A stretch of 64,000 bases of DNA from assembly GCA_963723495.1 (NCBI GenBank), contig CAVRQR010000009.1:124001-188000 (forward strand). Direction: 5' to 3'. The translations under genes were made by a program, and so were the position numbers. The notes below the pieces were generated by a model. That model did no database searches. It was not told where the DNA came from and was given only the letters and a program-made list of their open reading frames with translations. The stretch is from Gp6-AA40 sp963723495 (GTDB lineage: Bacteria > Acidobacteriota > Vicinamibacteria > Vicinamibacterales > UBA2999). Shown here piece after piece: positions 26,259 to 34,878 of the stretch (positions are counted from its first letter, which is position 1; the number at the start of each line of letters is the position of its first letter).

Positions 26259-28142
26259 TCACCTTCTCAGCTGTCGAGCGATGACGACGGCCAGCAGCAA
26301 CGCTCCCGCAACGGAGAACGTTCCTCGCGGAATGAAGAGCAACACGGCCGACGTTGTGGCGAGGACACGCTCGACTGGCGAAACGGCATTGCGCATCCAG
26401 CCCGTTGCCGCTGCCGCCAGTGCAACAAGGGCCAACACCGCGGACACAGTCGCCCATGCCACGTTCACTGGCGTGGAGTGAAGCAACAAACCCAGGCCCC
26501 TCGGATCGATCGTGAACGCGAACGGCACGACGAATGCCGGGGCCGTGTACTTCCACGACAGCATCGTCGTTCGAAACGGGTTGCCGCCTGTGATCGCGGC
26601 TGCGGCGAACGGTGAGAGCGCGGTCGGAGGACTGACCTCCGACAGGACAGCGTAGTAGAAGACGAACATGTGGGCGGCGATATCCGCCACGCCGACCTGC
26701 ACGAGCGCGGGCACGACCATCACCGCCGAGATGATGTAGGACGCCGTAACGGGAACGGCCAGGCCGAGCAGCCACACGGCAAAGCCTGCGTACACGATGG
26801 TCAACAGCAAGTTGCCGCCGGCGAGCGCGACGATCAATCCGGCGATCTTGAGTCCCAGTCCCGTCAGCGTGACGACGCCAACGATGATGCCGGCTGCAGC
26901 CGTGGTCGCTGCGATTGGCAATACGCCGCGGCCGCCGGCGGAGAGTGCGGCCGCAAGCCGGCGAGGTGTGAGCGCGGCGTCGCGATTCAGGAAGCTCAGG
27001 GCGACGGCGAGCACCATCGCCCAGAACACTGAACGGAAGGTCGTGAAGCCTTGCAGCATGAGCACCACGATCGACGCAATCGATGCAAAGTGGTACCACC
27101 CGCGCCTGGTCAACACACCAAGTGTTGGAAGTTCTGTGTCGATCGGCCGAAGGCCGAGCCGACGTGAGTCGGCTTCGACCATCAGGAAGATGGACAGGTA
27201 GTAGAGAGCAGCCGGAATCGCTGCAGTGACGATCACCTCGAGATAGGAGATGTTGAGGAACTCGGCGAGCAGAAAGGCTGCCGCTCCCATGACGGGAGGC
27301 GCCAGAATCGCGCCGATTCCAGCGGCGGCCAGGACGGCACCTGCGGTGTCGGCAGGATAGCCCGCGCGTCGCATCAGCGGCCAGGTGACCGCACCGAGCA
27401 TCACCGTGTTCGCAACACCGCTCCCTGAGACCGCGCCCAGCAGATAGCCCGCCGCAGTGACCGTTCGACCAGGGCCGGCGCCACGCCCGGAGCGCCCGAT
27501 CGCAGCCGTGGTCCAATCCACGAAAAAACGCCCCGCGCCACTGTGCTCGAGGATCGCGCCGTAGATCGTGAACAACACGATGTAGGTGGTGGCTACGTCG
27601 AGGGGAACGCCGAAGATTCCCTCGAGTGTCATGTAAGCCGTGCCGATGAGACGAGCCACGCCATAGCCTCGATGCGCAATGAGATCGAGGCCAACACGGT
27701 CGAGCAGCGGACCGGTCACGGCGTAGACGAGGAATGCGACTGCCGTGATCGGAAGAACCCAGCCCGTCGTCCGTCGCGTCGATTCCAGTATGACGAGGAG
27801 CGCGACGATCCCGGCGATGACGTCGATGGCGTTCGGGGTCGCGGCGCGGTTGACGAAGGCATCGATATCGAGCAGGGGCCACGCGAATGCGGCGAGTGTG
27901 AGCGCGATCCACAGCCCGTCCCACACGGTGTGCATCCGTCTTGTTCCTGACGGATACGCCACGATCGTCAACACGATCGCGATGAGCAGAAAGCTGACGC
28001 GGTAGATGTGAGGGTCGACGATGCCGACGACCCAGTACAGCGCGTAGGCCGCCAACGCAAAACCGAGCACGGCGGCGACGCGACCGCCCGGTTCCGCGCG
28101 CTGAGTCTCTCCCGGGGCGGTATCGCTTACTGCCCCGTCCAC
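26259..28142 (-). CDS. TRAP transporter fused permease (4TM/12TM, DctQ-DctM type)
   Basis: 627 residues, strongly hydrophobic, with around 16-18 membrane segments. Characteristic parts are GYLLGAVSGSGVANTVMLGA, LAAAGIGAILAPPVMGAAAF and FYYAVLSEVSPPTALSPFAA, which are signatures of the TAXI-associated fused TRAP permease. The start is GTG 28142, overlapping the end of the TAXI binding-protein gene by 16 bases. It imports an organic acid using an ion gradient; TAXI systems often take up C4- or C5-dicarboxylates, but the substrate here is not determined. Confidence 0.92.
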   Translation of the reverse strand: MDGAVSDTAPGETQRAEPGGRVAAVLGFALAAYALYWVVGIVDPHIYRVSFLLIAIVLTIVAYPSGTRRMHTVWDGLWIALTLAAFAWPLLDIDAFVNRAATPNAIDVIAGIVALLVILESTRRTTGWVLPITAVAFLVYAVTGPLLDRVGLDLIAHRGYGVARLIGTAYMTLEGIFGVPLDVATTYIVLFTIYGAILEHSGAGRFFVDWTTAAIGRSGRGAGPGRTVTAAGYLLGAVSGSGVANTVMLGAVTWPLMRRAGYPADTAGAVLAAAGIGAILAPPVMGAAAFLLAEFLNISYLEVIVTAAIPAALYYLSIFLMVEADSRRLGLRPIDTELPTLGVLTRRGWYHFASIASIVVLMLQGFTTFRSVFWAMVLAVALSFLNRDAALTPRRLAAALSAGGRGVLPIAATTAAAGIIVGVVTLTGLGLKIAGLIVALAGGNLLLTIVYAGFAVWLLGLAVPVTASYIISAVMVVPALVQVGVADIAAHMFVFYYAVLSEVSPPTALSPFAAAAITGGNPFRTTMLSWKYTAPAFVVPFAFTIDPRGLGLLLHSTPVNVAWATVSAVLALVALAAAATGWMRNAVSPVERVLATTSAVLLFIPRGTFSVAGALLLAVVIARQLRR

Positions 28143-29116
28143 ACGTTCCGTTCGCGATAGAAGCGAATGGCTCCGGGATGGAAGGGAATGGGCGAACCGG
28201 TCAATGCCGTCGCGAGCGAGAGTGTGCGCGCCTGGGGATGAATGGCCGCGAGCTCAGTCTGCTTGTCGAAGAGGATCTGCGTGATGTCGTGTGCCAGATC
28301 TTCTGGCATCGCCTCTGAGGCGACGAGGAGATTGGCTACCGCCGTGACCGGGACGTCGACCTCGGTGCTGTAGATCGCCTTCGGGATGATCTCGCGGTAG
28401 TAGAGCGCGGGACCGAACTGTTGCTCGAGCTTTGGAAGCGGACCGTCGGTCGGAACGAATCGAGCTGTCACGCCCGGCGAGTTCACGAGGTCGAGAATGG
28501 ACGCTGTCGGCAGACCGCCGTTGAAGAAGAAGGCGTCGATCTTTCCGTCCTTGAGCGCATCGACCGACTGCGCGACGCCGAGGCTCTGCTCGCGGACATC
28601 ACGGCCCGGCTCGAGTCCAGCCGCACGCAGCATGCGATGTGCGATGACCGTCGTTCCCGAACCAGCAGCGCCAGTCGAGACAACGCGTCCACGCAGGTCT
28701 GCCAGCGACGAGATTCCCGCATCGCCCCTGGCCACGAGATGTGAATAGCTCGAGTAGAGAACCGCGAGAGTGCGGACCTTGACAGTGCCGAAGTCCGAGA
28801 ATACATCGCGCCCGAGGAGTGCGTCCTGCGCCATGTCGGCCATCGTGAACGCCAGGTCGGACGTGCCCTGCTCGAGAAACTTCAGGTTGTCCACCGATGC
28901 GGCGGTCACCTCCGCCGTCGCTTCCACGTTGTCGAGTTGCTCCGTGATCACCTTCGCGACGCCGCCTCCGTAGGGGTAGAAGACACCGCCAGTTCCTCCG
29001 GTCGCGATCGACAGCCGTCGTTTCGAACCACCCGTCTCAGACGAGGGTGAACTACAGGCGGCCCAGGCGATTGACAGGACGAGCGTGCACGCGGCGACTG
29101 ACCTCAGCGTCGGCAT
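28127..29116 (-). CDS. TAXI-family TRAP transporter solute-binding lipoprotein
   Basis: 329 residues from ATG 29116. The N-terminus is a lipoprotein signal (LVLSIAWAACSSPSSETGG, lipobox AWAAC). The mature protein shows LSIATGGTGGVFYPYGGGVA, the TAXI signature, followed by EQGTSDLAFTMADMAQDAL, RVVSTGAAGSGTTVIAHRML and DAFFFNGGLPTAS. It would hold the ligand at the outer face and deliver it to the overlapping permease. A TATAGT on the minus strand lies 7 bases before the ATG. Confidence 0.92.
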   Translation of the reverse strand: MPTLRSVAACTLVLSIAWAACSSPSSETGGSKRRLSIATGGTGGVFYPYGGGVAKVITEQLDNVEATAEVTAASVDNLKFLEQGTSDLAFTMADMAQDALLGRDVFSDFGTVKVRTLAVLYSSYSHLVARGDAGISSLADLRGRVVSTGAAGSGTTVIAHRMLRAAGLEPGRDVREQSLGVAQSVDALKDGKIDAFFFNGGLPTASILDLVNSPGVTARFVPTDGPLPKLEQQFGPALYYREIIPKAIYSTEVDVPVTAVANLLVASEAMPEDLAHDITQILFDKQTELAAIHPQARTLSLATALTGSPIPFHPGAIRFYRERNVWTGQ

Positions 29117-29123
29117 TCTGCAC

Positions 29124-29131
29124 ACTATACT
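29124..29131. promoter_or_regulatory. Shared -10 element between TAXI gene and PLP dehydratase gene
   Basis: ACTATACT reads TATAGT on the minus strand (29129 to 29124), 7 bases from ATG 29116. It reads TATACT on the plus strand (29126-29131), exactly 6 bases from GTG 29138. Only 21 bases separate the two starts, so both transcripts would begin at or near the start codons. Confidence 0.6.
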
Positions 29132-29137
29132 GGCTTC

Positions 29138-30154
29138 GTGGCGGAAGGTGGTGTTCAGCTCGTCTCGCTCGATGACATCAGGTTGGCGGCGGGCAGGATC
29201 CGCGCGCTGGTCCGCAGAACGCCGCTGATCGAGGTGAGTGCGCCGGCTGCGGAGACAGCAGCCGACACGGGTCAGATCAGCCTGATGTTGAAGTGCGAGT
29301 GTTTTCAGCCGGGCGGTGCCTTCAAGATCCGTGGCGCGTGCAACATGATCGCCCAGCTTCCCCAGGAGGCGAGATCAGCCGGCGTTATCACGTACTCATC
29401 CGGCAATCATGGCAGAGCCGTTGCGCTCGTGGCCGCATCCTATGGAGTGCCCGCTGTCATCGTCATGCCCGAGACGACACCGCGCGTGAAGGTCGACGGC
29501 GTTTTGCGGCACGGTGCCGAGGTGGTCTTCGCGGGAGTTACGTCCACGGATCGCAAGGTGTGCGCGGAGGAACTGGCACGAAGGCGTGGGCTCACGATCG
29601 TGCCGCCGTTCGATCACCCATGGATCATCGCGGGGCAGGGGACGACTGGCCTTGAGATCCTGGAGCAGCACTCACAGGTGCGAGCCATCTACGTGCCCGT
29701 CGGTGGCGGTGGTCAGATTGCTGGTGTCAGCGCTGCGGTCAAGCGGATGCGATCGTCGGTTCGCGTGATTGGCGTCGAGCCGACACGTGCCGCCAGAATG
29801 TCCGCGTCAGTGGCAGCGGGTCAACCCGTGACCCTCGAGTCGACGGCCAGCATCGCGGATGGTCTGCTCACACTTCGCCCAGGCGATCTCACGTTCGCGC
29901 ACGTGCAGGCGTTTGTCGATGACATCGTCACCGTCGATGACGAAGAAATCGCCGCGGCGGTGAAGTGGTTGTTTCACGAAGCCCGCATCGTCGCGGAACC
30001 GAGTGGTGCCGCAGCGGTCGCCGCCGCCCGCCGGGCGCTCGCACCGGAGACGGTTGCGGTAGTATCCGGGGGCAACGTCGACCCGGATGCCTTTGCAGAC
30101 TACATCCGGCTGCTAGGCTCTCGACTCTGGGCTCGTGCGAGGTCCAGAGCCTAA
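29138..30154 (+). CDS. Threonine/serine dehydratase-like PLP enzyme (fold type II)
   Basis: 338 residues from GTG 29138. The PLP lysine lies in FQPGGAFKIRGACNM. TYSSGNHGRAVALVAA is the substrate-carboxylate loop, YVPVGGGGQIAGVSAAVK the phosphate-binding glycine loop, and VVSGGNVDPDAF the end motif. It resembles catabolic threonine ammonia-lyases and serine racemases without the regulatory ACT domain. It would deaminate threonine or serine to the 2-oxo acid. It is divergent from the TRAP operon with a shared promoter core, which may mean joint control. Confidence 0.88.
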   Translation: MAEGGVQLVSLDDIRLAAGRIRALVRRTPLIEVSAPAAETAADTGQISLMLKCECFQPGGAFKIRGACNMIAQLPQEARSAGVITYSSGNHGRAVALVAASYGVPAVIVMPETTPRVKVDGVLRHGAEVVFAGVTSTDRKVCAEELARRRGLTIVPPFDHPWIIAGQGTTGLEILEQHSQVRAIYVPVGGGGQIAGVSAAVKRMRSSVRVIGVEPTRAARMSASVAAGQPVTLESTASIADGLLTLRPGDLTFAHVQAFVDDIVTVDDEEIAAAVKWLFHEARIVAEPSGAAAVAAARRALAPETVAVVSGGNVDPDAFADYIRLLGSRLWARARSRA

Positions 30155-30163
30155 AGCCCAGAG
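30125..30163. terminator. Inverted repeat across the dehydratase stop
   Basis: CTCTGGGCT (30125-30133) and AGCCCAGAG (30155-30163) pair perfectly with a 21-base loop, with the TAG stop at the edge of the right arm. It could form a terminator hairpin, although no T-run is present. Confidence 0.4.
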
Positions 30164-30226
30164 CCGTAAGGCGTTCCGGTCACGGAACCCCCAGCCACCC
30201 TGGTTCGTCGAATTGAGCTGAAGACC

Positions 30227-30451
30227 ATGAGAACACTGCACGCGCTCGGCTTTCTCGTGAAGGGACCGCTCATCCTGGCGTTCCTCTTCCTCATCAACCT
30301 GATGACCTCGCCGGGACACTGGTGGGTGCAGTGGCCCGCGCTTGGGATCGGTATTGCCTGGTTCTTCAGCCTGATCCGGGTCGTTCGTGCGCTCGTGATC
30401 GTCGGCGGCCTGGCGGGCCTGGCGGCGTATATGAGCCGACAGCAGCGCTGA
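30227..30451 (+). CDS. Small 2TM-domain membrane protein
   Basis: 74 residues with two hydrophobic helices: ILAFLFLINLMT and IAWFFSLIRVVRALVIVGGL. Between them SPGHWWVQWPALGIG is the hallmark of the 2TM family, often found at the end of sensor kinases or as single small proteins. The function is unknown. It ends in a short basic tail (SRQQR). Confidence 0.65.
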   Translation: MRTLHALGFLVKGPLILAFLFLINLMTSPGHWWVQWPALGIGIAWFFSLIRVVRALVIVGGLAGLAAYMSRQQR

Positions 30452-30508
30452 TAAGACACCGGGCGCAATTTCCGGACATACCTTTCGGAACCGGCCACTG
30501 GTGTCTTT

Positions 30509-31264
30509 ATGAAGCTCGAATACGTCCCCCTTCTGAAGATTCAGCGCGACCTCTACGACATTCCGCGCGGATTCGAGCGGTTCAAGGAGTACCTGCGGAC
30601 GATGACCGATCCGGAGGGCGGAGACCTGAAGTTCCCTCTCGTGGCGATGAATCCGATGGGGAAGGAGCACCTGCCGCCCTTTCTCGATCACCTGCTCGCG
30701 ATCGATGCCGACCGAGTCGGCGCCCGGGCGCTTGCCGAAGCCGAATCGGAGCTGCGCGACGATCCGGGCGCTTACCGCGCCTGTCTCGTGGTCAGCGACG
30801 ATTTGAAGGGCGGCTGGACCAACCGGTATACGAGCGAGTACAGCTACCGCTTCGAGCAACGTGCGTATCATCGGCGGGCCTGGCTTGCCGCGATCCTCTG
30901 GACCAGTGAAGCCTACGACACGGCGACGGTTCGAGAGGAACTGTTGCAATGTGTCTACCGCGTCGCGTACGTGCAGCGTCATGGTGCGCCACGGACGCTC
31001 GGAGACATGCTCGCGCAGGAAAGCTACGCGATGCGGCATGCCGGCGCGAGCAGACCTCGTCTCGACGATGACGATTTGGCGTATACGAGAGAGGTGCTTC
31101 GCGAGTACTCCGCGGCAACCGATCGCGCGACGGTGTTCGCTGCGCTGTTTGGCGACGTTGCCGCACGAGACCTTGGATACCCGCCGCTCGGGCTCTCGCC
31201 ACGGGCCGGCCTTGCGCTCGCTGCTGCGGACTTTCGCGCGCTCTCTATTAACTCATCCCTCTGA
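30509..31264 (+). CDS. Conserved-looking protein of unknown function
   Basis: 251 residues, intact, without signal or membrane segments. It opens MKLEYVPLLKIQRDLYDIPR and contains GGDLKFPLVAMNPMGKEHLP, SDDLKGGWTNRYTSEYSYR and DMLAQESYAMRHAG. Codon use and length look real, and an ATG starts it. I do not recognise a family. The Arg/Tyr/Trp-rich middle and the regular helices suggest a soluble enzyme-like protein. Its 3' end overlaps the convergent CCA transferase gene by 17 bases. Confidence 0.6.
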   Translation: MKLEYVPLLKIQRDLYDIPRGFERFKEYLRTMTDPEGGDLKFPLVAMNPMGKEHLPPFLDHLLAIDADRVGARALAEAESELRDDPGAYRACLVVSDDLKGGWTNRYTSEYSYRFEQRAYHRRAWLAAILWTSEAYDTATVREELLQCVYRVAYVQRHGAPRTLGDMLAQESYAMRHAGASRPRLDDDDLAYTREVLREYSAATDRATVFAALFGDVAARDLGYPPLGLSPRAGLALAAADFRALSINSSL

Positions 31265-32669
31265 GGATCCGCTTCGCTTCTTCGATGCCTTCGTCGACGG
31301 TCGTGATCTCTCCATCGAGTTGCTTCTCGTAAATCTGCTTGAGCACGTCGCCCACGTGCGGGCCAGGAGTCAGGCCGAGGGCAAGCAGGTGGCGGCCGAG
31401 GAGGAGCGGCGCTGGAGCGCGATGTTCGACGCCGAGACTGCGCGCCCGCGCCAGGAACCAGTCCATGGCGGAGCAGTCGAATGTGCCGGTGCGCCCGAGA
31501 CAGTCGGCGCGTGCCAGCCGCGCCAGCAACTCGAGGTCGACTTTCTGTGCGAGCCGTCGAAAGGCGCCGTCCCCAACGTTCGCCGCCTTGTGCAGCATCC
31601 CTGGTTTCAGGTGGTGCGCCACCAGCCCGACGACCTGTTGCCGCACGTCGAAGCCGTCGATGGTATGAACGTTCAGGCGATCGAGCAGGCTGGTCGTCGG
31701 CGTGACGCCGGCCTGTTCGTGATCGAGCGATCGAATGCGACCGTCGATGAATGCCGTCGTCGCCGGTTTACCAAGGTCGTGGCAGATGGCACCCAGCATG
31801 ACGGTGATGAGCTGTGGGCGACTGAGATCGCTGTTCAGTTCGCGCGCGCGGTCGATGACCATGAGTGTGTGGATCCATACGTCACCTTCCGGATGCCACT
31901 CGGGTTCCTGCTCGCAGCCGATGAGCGGAACCATCTCCGTCAGGACCTGGTCGATGATGCCGAGATCGCGGGCGAGCGCGAACCCGATCGAGGGACGTTC
32001 CGCCTGCAGTAATAGTTTTTCCAACTCGCCCCAGATTCGCTCCGACGGCAGATCGTCGAGTCGAATACTCCTGCACAGTGCAGCCGTCTCATCGTCGAGA
32101 GTGAAGTCGAAACGCGCGGCAAACTGCACGGCGCGGAGCGCGCGAAGGCTGTCGTCGGCGAACGTTCGAGAGTCGATGGCGCGAAGCAGGCCGCGTTCGA
32201 GGTCGGCCCGGCCACCGACCGGATCGACGTACTCGTTCGTCAGCGGATCCCACGAGATGGCGTTGATCGTGAAATCACGGCGATGTGCAGCCTCTTCGAT
32301 CGACATGAACGGGTCACCGCGCACCTCGAATCCCTTGTGGCCGCGTCCCTGTTTCGACTCACGCCTCGGAATAGCGGCGTCGATCGCGATGCCGTCAGAG
32401 CTGATGACCTTGAAAACCGGGAAGCTTTGACCAACGGCCTCCACGCGCCCGAAGGCCGTCAAAAGCCCAGGCAAGACCTCGCTGGGGATCCCGAAGACCT
32501 CCATGTCGACGTCCTTCGAAGTGGGGTGCTGCGTCCCGGCGTCGTGATTCGGGCGCGAGGCGCGCAATCGATCCCGTACCCAGCCGCCGACGACGAGAGC
32601 ACGGCCGCCGGCTTCGCGGACGCCGGTGGCGATTGCTCCGACGAGGGCCGGAGGTGTAGTACCGTGCAC
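31248..32669 (-). CDS. CCA tRNA nucleotidyltransferase/poly(A) polymerase family with HD domain
   Basis: 473 residues from GTG 32669. The head has RALVVGGWVRDRL and KDVDMEVFG, the GG and DxD motifs of class II nucleotidyltransferases. RRDFTINAISWDPLTNEYVD and RALRAVQFAARFDF are the neck-region signatures. The C-terminal HD phosphohydrolase part includes LGAICHDLGKP. This layout is that of bacterial CCA-adding enzymes with 2',3'-phosphodiesterase activity, which repair tRNA 3' ends. A GATAAT lies 7 bases upstream of the GTG. Confidence 0.88.
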   Translation of the reverse strand: MHGTTPPALVGAIATGVREAGGRALVVGGWVRDRLRASRPNHDAGTQHPTSKDVDMEVFGIPSEVLPGLLTAFGRVEAVGQSFPVFKVISSDGIAIDAAIPRRESKQGRGHKGFEVRGDPFMSIEEAAHRRDFTINAISWDPLTNEYVDPVGGRADLERGLLRAIDSRTFADDSLRALRAVQFAARFDFTLDDETAALCRSIRLDDLPSERIWGELEKLLLQAERPSIGFALARDLGIIDQVLTEMVPLIGCEQEPEWHPEGDVWIHTLMVIDRARELNSDLSRPQLITVMLGAICHDLGKPATTAFIDGRIRSLDHEQAGVTPTTSLLDRLNVHTIDGFDVRQQVVGLVAHHLKPGMLHKAANVGDGAFRRLAQKVDLELLARLARADCLGRTGTFDCSAMDWFLARARSLGVEHRAPAPLLLGRHLLALGLTPGPHVGDVLKQIYEKQLDGEITTVDEGIEEAKRILRGMS

Positions 32670-32690
32670 GACCTCGATTATCTGCGGAAC

Positions 32691-33836
32691 ATGGAACTCG
32701 GAACTGATCCGGCCATCACCTTACTTCGGGATCTCGTCGCGATTGACTCGGTCAACCCCACGCTTGTGCCCGGAGCACGAGGTGAGGCCGAGATTGCCAG
32801 ACGATTGGCGGACGAACTTCGCGGTCTCGGCCTTGCCGTTGACATCACCGAGGTTGCCCCAGGCCGGCCGAACGTTGTCGGTGTGCTCGAAGGTCGAAGC
32901 AGCGGGCGATCGCTGATGCTCTGCGGGCACACCGACACGGTTGGCGTTGCGGGCATGCCGAAGCCGTTCGATCCGGATATCCGTAACGGCAAGTTGTTTG
33001 GTCGCGGGTCTCAGGACATGAAGGGTGGCGTTGCGGCCATGGTGGGGGCCGCACGTGCACTCGTCGAGAGCGGCGGACTGGATCGCGGCCGTCTCGTGAT
33101 TGCGGCTGTTGCAGACGAGGAGCACTCGAGTCTCGGTGCGGACGCACTCGTCAGAACGTGGCGCACGGACGCGGCGGTCGTGACCGAGCCGACCTCGCTC
33201 GATGTGGCCGTTGCCCACAAGGGATTTCAGTGGATCGTGGTCGAGACGCGGGGTCGCGCCGCTCACGGCAGCAGACCACGTGACGGTCGAGACGCCATCA
33301 TGCGCATGGGTCGCGTGCTGTCACGCCTCGAGCGGCTGGAGCAGAGGCTGCGATCCGGCAGGAGTCACGACCTCCTGGGGAACGCTTCGCTTCATGCTTC
33401 GATCATCGAGGGTGGTCAGGAGTTGAGCAGTTATCCCGCCCGTGCATCACTGCAGTTCGAGCGCCGCACGCTGCCGGGAGAGGCCGCCGACGTGGCGCAC
33501 ACGGAGACGCTCGCGATTCTCGACGAGCTTCGGGCCGAGGACCGGGAGTTCGAGGGCGACGCGCAGCTGGTGTTTGGCCGCGAACCGTATGAGATCGATT
33601 CATCGAGCCCGTTGCCGGACGCGTTGATCAAGGCTGCGACGTCGGTCGGGTGCACCACGAACCGCGTCGGCATGACGTTCTGGACGGATGCGGCGATACT
33701 TGGCGCTGCCGGAGTTCCCAGCGTCCTGTTTGGACCCGGAGGCGCGGGACTACACAGCACCGAGGAGTACGTGCTGCTGGCCGATGTGTGCCGGTGTCGC
33801 GACGCCCTGGTCGAACTCGCCCGATCGTTCACGTAG
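32691..33836 (+). CDS. M20 family metallopeptidase/deacylase (ArgE/DapE-like)
   Basis: 381 residues from ATG 32691; GTG 32664 is an alternative. Zinc-site motifs in order are LMLCGHTDTVGV, FGRGSQDMKGGVAAM, AVADEEHSSLGADAL (catalytic Glu) and VTEPTSLDVAVAHKG, with the last His in GAGLHSTEEYV. A dimerisation domain sits between (RGRAAHGSRPRDGRDA). Enzymes of this type remove acyl groups from amino acids such as N-acetylornithine or succinyl-diaminopimelate. The specific substrate is not clear. It is divergent from the CCA transferase. Confidence 0.88.
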   Translation: MELGTDPAITLLRDLVAIDSVNPTLVPGARGEAEIARRLADELRGLGLAVDITEVAPGRPNVVGVLEGRSSGRSLMLCGHTDTVGVAGMPKPFDPDIRNGKLFGRGSQDMKGGVAAMVGAARALVESGGLDRGRLVIAAVADEEHSSLGADALVRTWRTDAAVVTEPTSLDVAVAHKGFQWIVVETRGRAAHGSRPRDGRDAIMRMGRVLSRLERLEQRLRSGRSHDLLGNASLHASIIEGGQELSSYPARASLQFERRTLPGEAADVAHTETLAILDELRAEDREFEGDAQLVFGREPYEIDSSSPLPDALIKAATSVGCTTNRVGMTFWTDAAILGAAGVPSVLFGPGGAGLHSTEEYVLLADVCRCRDALVELARSFT

Positions 33837-33940
33837 GGCGGGTCCTGTTCTTCCGCCCGCGCATGAAGCTTCGGCGGACCACCGTCGCCTTGGCGAAGGT
33901 GGTTGCGCCCGCCACGCCGCGTCGACAACGCAAGACCGGC

Positions 33941-34855
33941 CTACGTTTTCTCCCCCAATATCGCGCGAAGCACGAAGAGCACGTTGGCTGGCCGCTCGCC
34001 CAGCCGCCGCATGAAATAGGGGAACCACTCGCGGCCGAACGGCACGTAGATCCGCATCCAGTATCCGTCGGCGACGAATGCCGACTGCAGGTCGCGACGG
34101 ATGCCGTACAGCATCTGGAACTCGTAGCGGTCGCGAGCAACGTTGCGCTCCGTCGCGTAGGCTTTGATCTCGTTCAGGATAGCCACATCGTGGGTTGCAA
34201 ACGCGGGATAGGTGCCATGATCGAGCAGCAGTCGCATCTGTCGAAGGTAGGCAGCATCGACATCCGCCTTCTGCTGGTAAGCGACTGACGCCGGTTCCTT
34301 GTACGCTCCCTTGACCAGCCGGACGCGCGCGCCAAGCTCGTTCATCCGGCGCAGGTCGCGTTCGCTGCGATACAAACACGACTGCAGCACGACGCCAATG
34401 TTCCGGTACTCGAGGTTCCACAACGTCTCGAATACCTCGAGCGTCACCTCCGTGTAGTCCGACTGCTCCATATCGATGCGGACGAAGAAGTCATGACGCC
34501 GCGCCGGTTCGAGGATCCGGCGCATGTTGTCGACGCAGGTGGCGCGGTCGATCGCCAGCCCCAGTTGCGACAGCTTCAATGAGATGTTGCGTTCGATGTT
34601 CGCAGCGACGATGTCGTCGATCAGTCGAACGTATTCATGTGTCGCCGCGGTCGCCTGGGCGGTGGTGGTGACGCTCTCGCCCAGGTAGTCGAGCGTCAGC
34701 AGGAGCCTCTTGGCCTGCAGCACGCGCGCCGCGGCGATGGCGTCCTCAGTCTGTTCGCCAGCGATGAACCGTCGCGCGAAGCTGCGCGGCGTGGCCATGC
34801 CGTACGACGACGCCAAACGCTTGAGAGTGTGGCTTCGCGACAGAAGGGTGAACAT
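33941..34855 (-). CDS. Proline dehydrogenase
   Basis: 304 residues, the monofunctional PRODH form. Motifs: NISLKLSQLGLAID, FVRIDMEQSDYTEVTL, NIGVVLQSCLYRSERDL, ARVRLVKGAYKEPASVAYQ, FATHDVAI and FQMLYGIRRDLQ, closing with RIYVPFGREWFPYFMRRL. These are the FAD and substrate residues of the TIM barrel. It oxidises proline to pyrroline-5-carboxylate and passes electrons to quinone. It follows the PlsB-like gene by 23 bp on the same strand; no P5C dehydrogenase is in view. Confidence 0.93.
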   Translation of the reverse strand: MFTLLSRSHTLKRLASSYGMATPRSFARRFIAGEQTEDAIAAARVLQAKRLLLTLDYLGESVTTTAQATAATHEYVRLIDDIVAANIERNISLKLSQLGLAIDRATCVDNMRRILEPARRHDFFVRIDMEQSDYTEVTLEVFETLWNLEYRNIGVVLQSCLYRSERDLRRMNELGARVRLVKGAYKEPASVAYQQKADVDAAYLRQMRLLLDHGTYPAFATHDVAILNEIKAYATERNVARDRYEFQMLYGIRRDLQSAFVADGYWMRIYVPFGREWFPYFMRRLGERPANVLFVLRAILGEKT

Positions 34856-34878
34856 CGGCTCGACGCAGCCGTCCTGCG

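Noticed and set aside
26014..27924. 636-residue open frame on the minus strand
   Set aside because: All but the last 77 residues are another frame of the TRAP permease gene and are Arg/His-rich without motifs. Only the final part (26014-26247) is kept as a gene.
33837..33940. CTTCGGCGGACC and GGCGAAGG words between the M20 and proline dehydrogenase genes
   Set aside because: Partly complementary but no clear stem comparable to the other hairpins; not called as a terminator.
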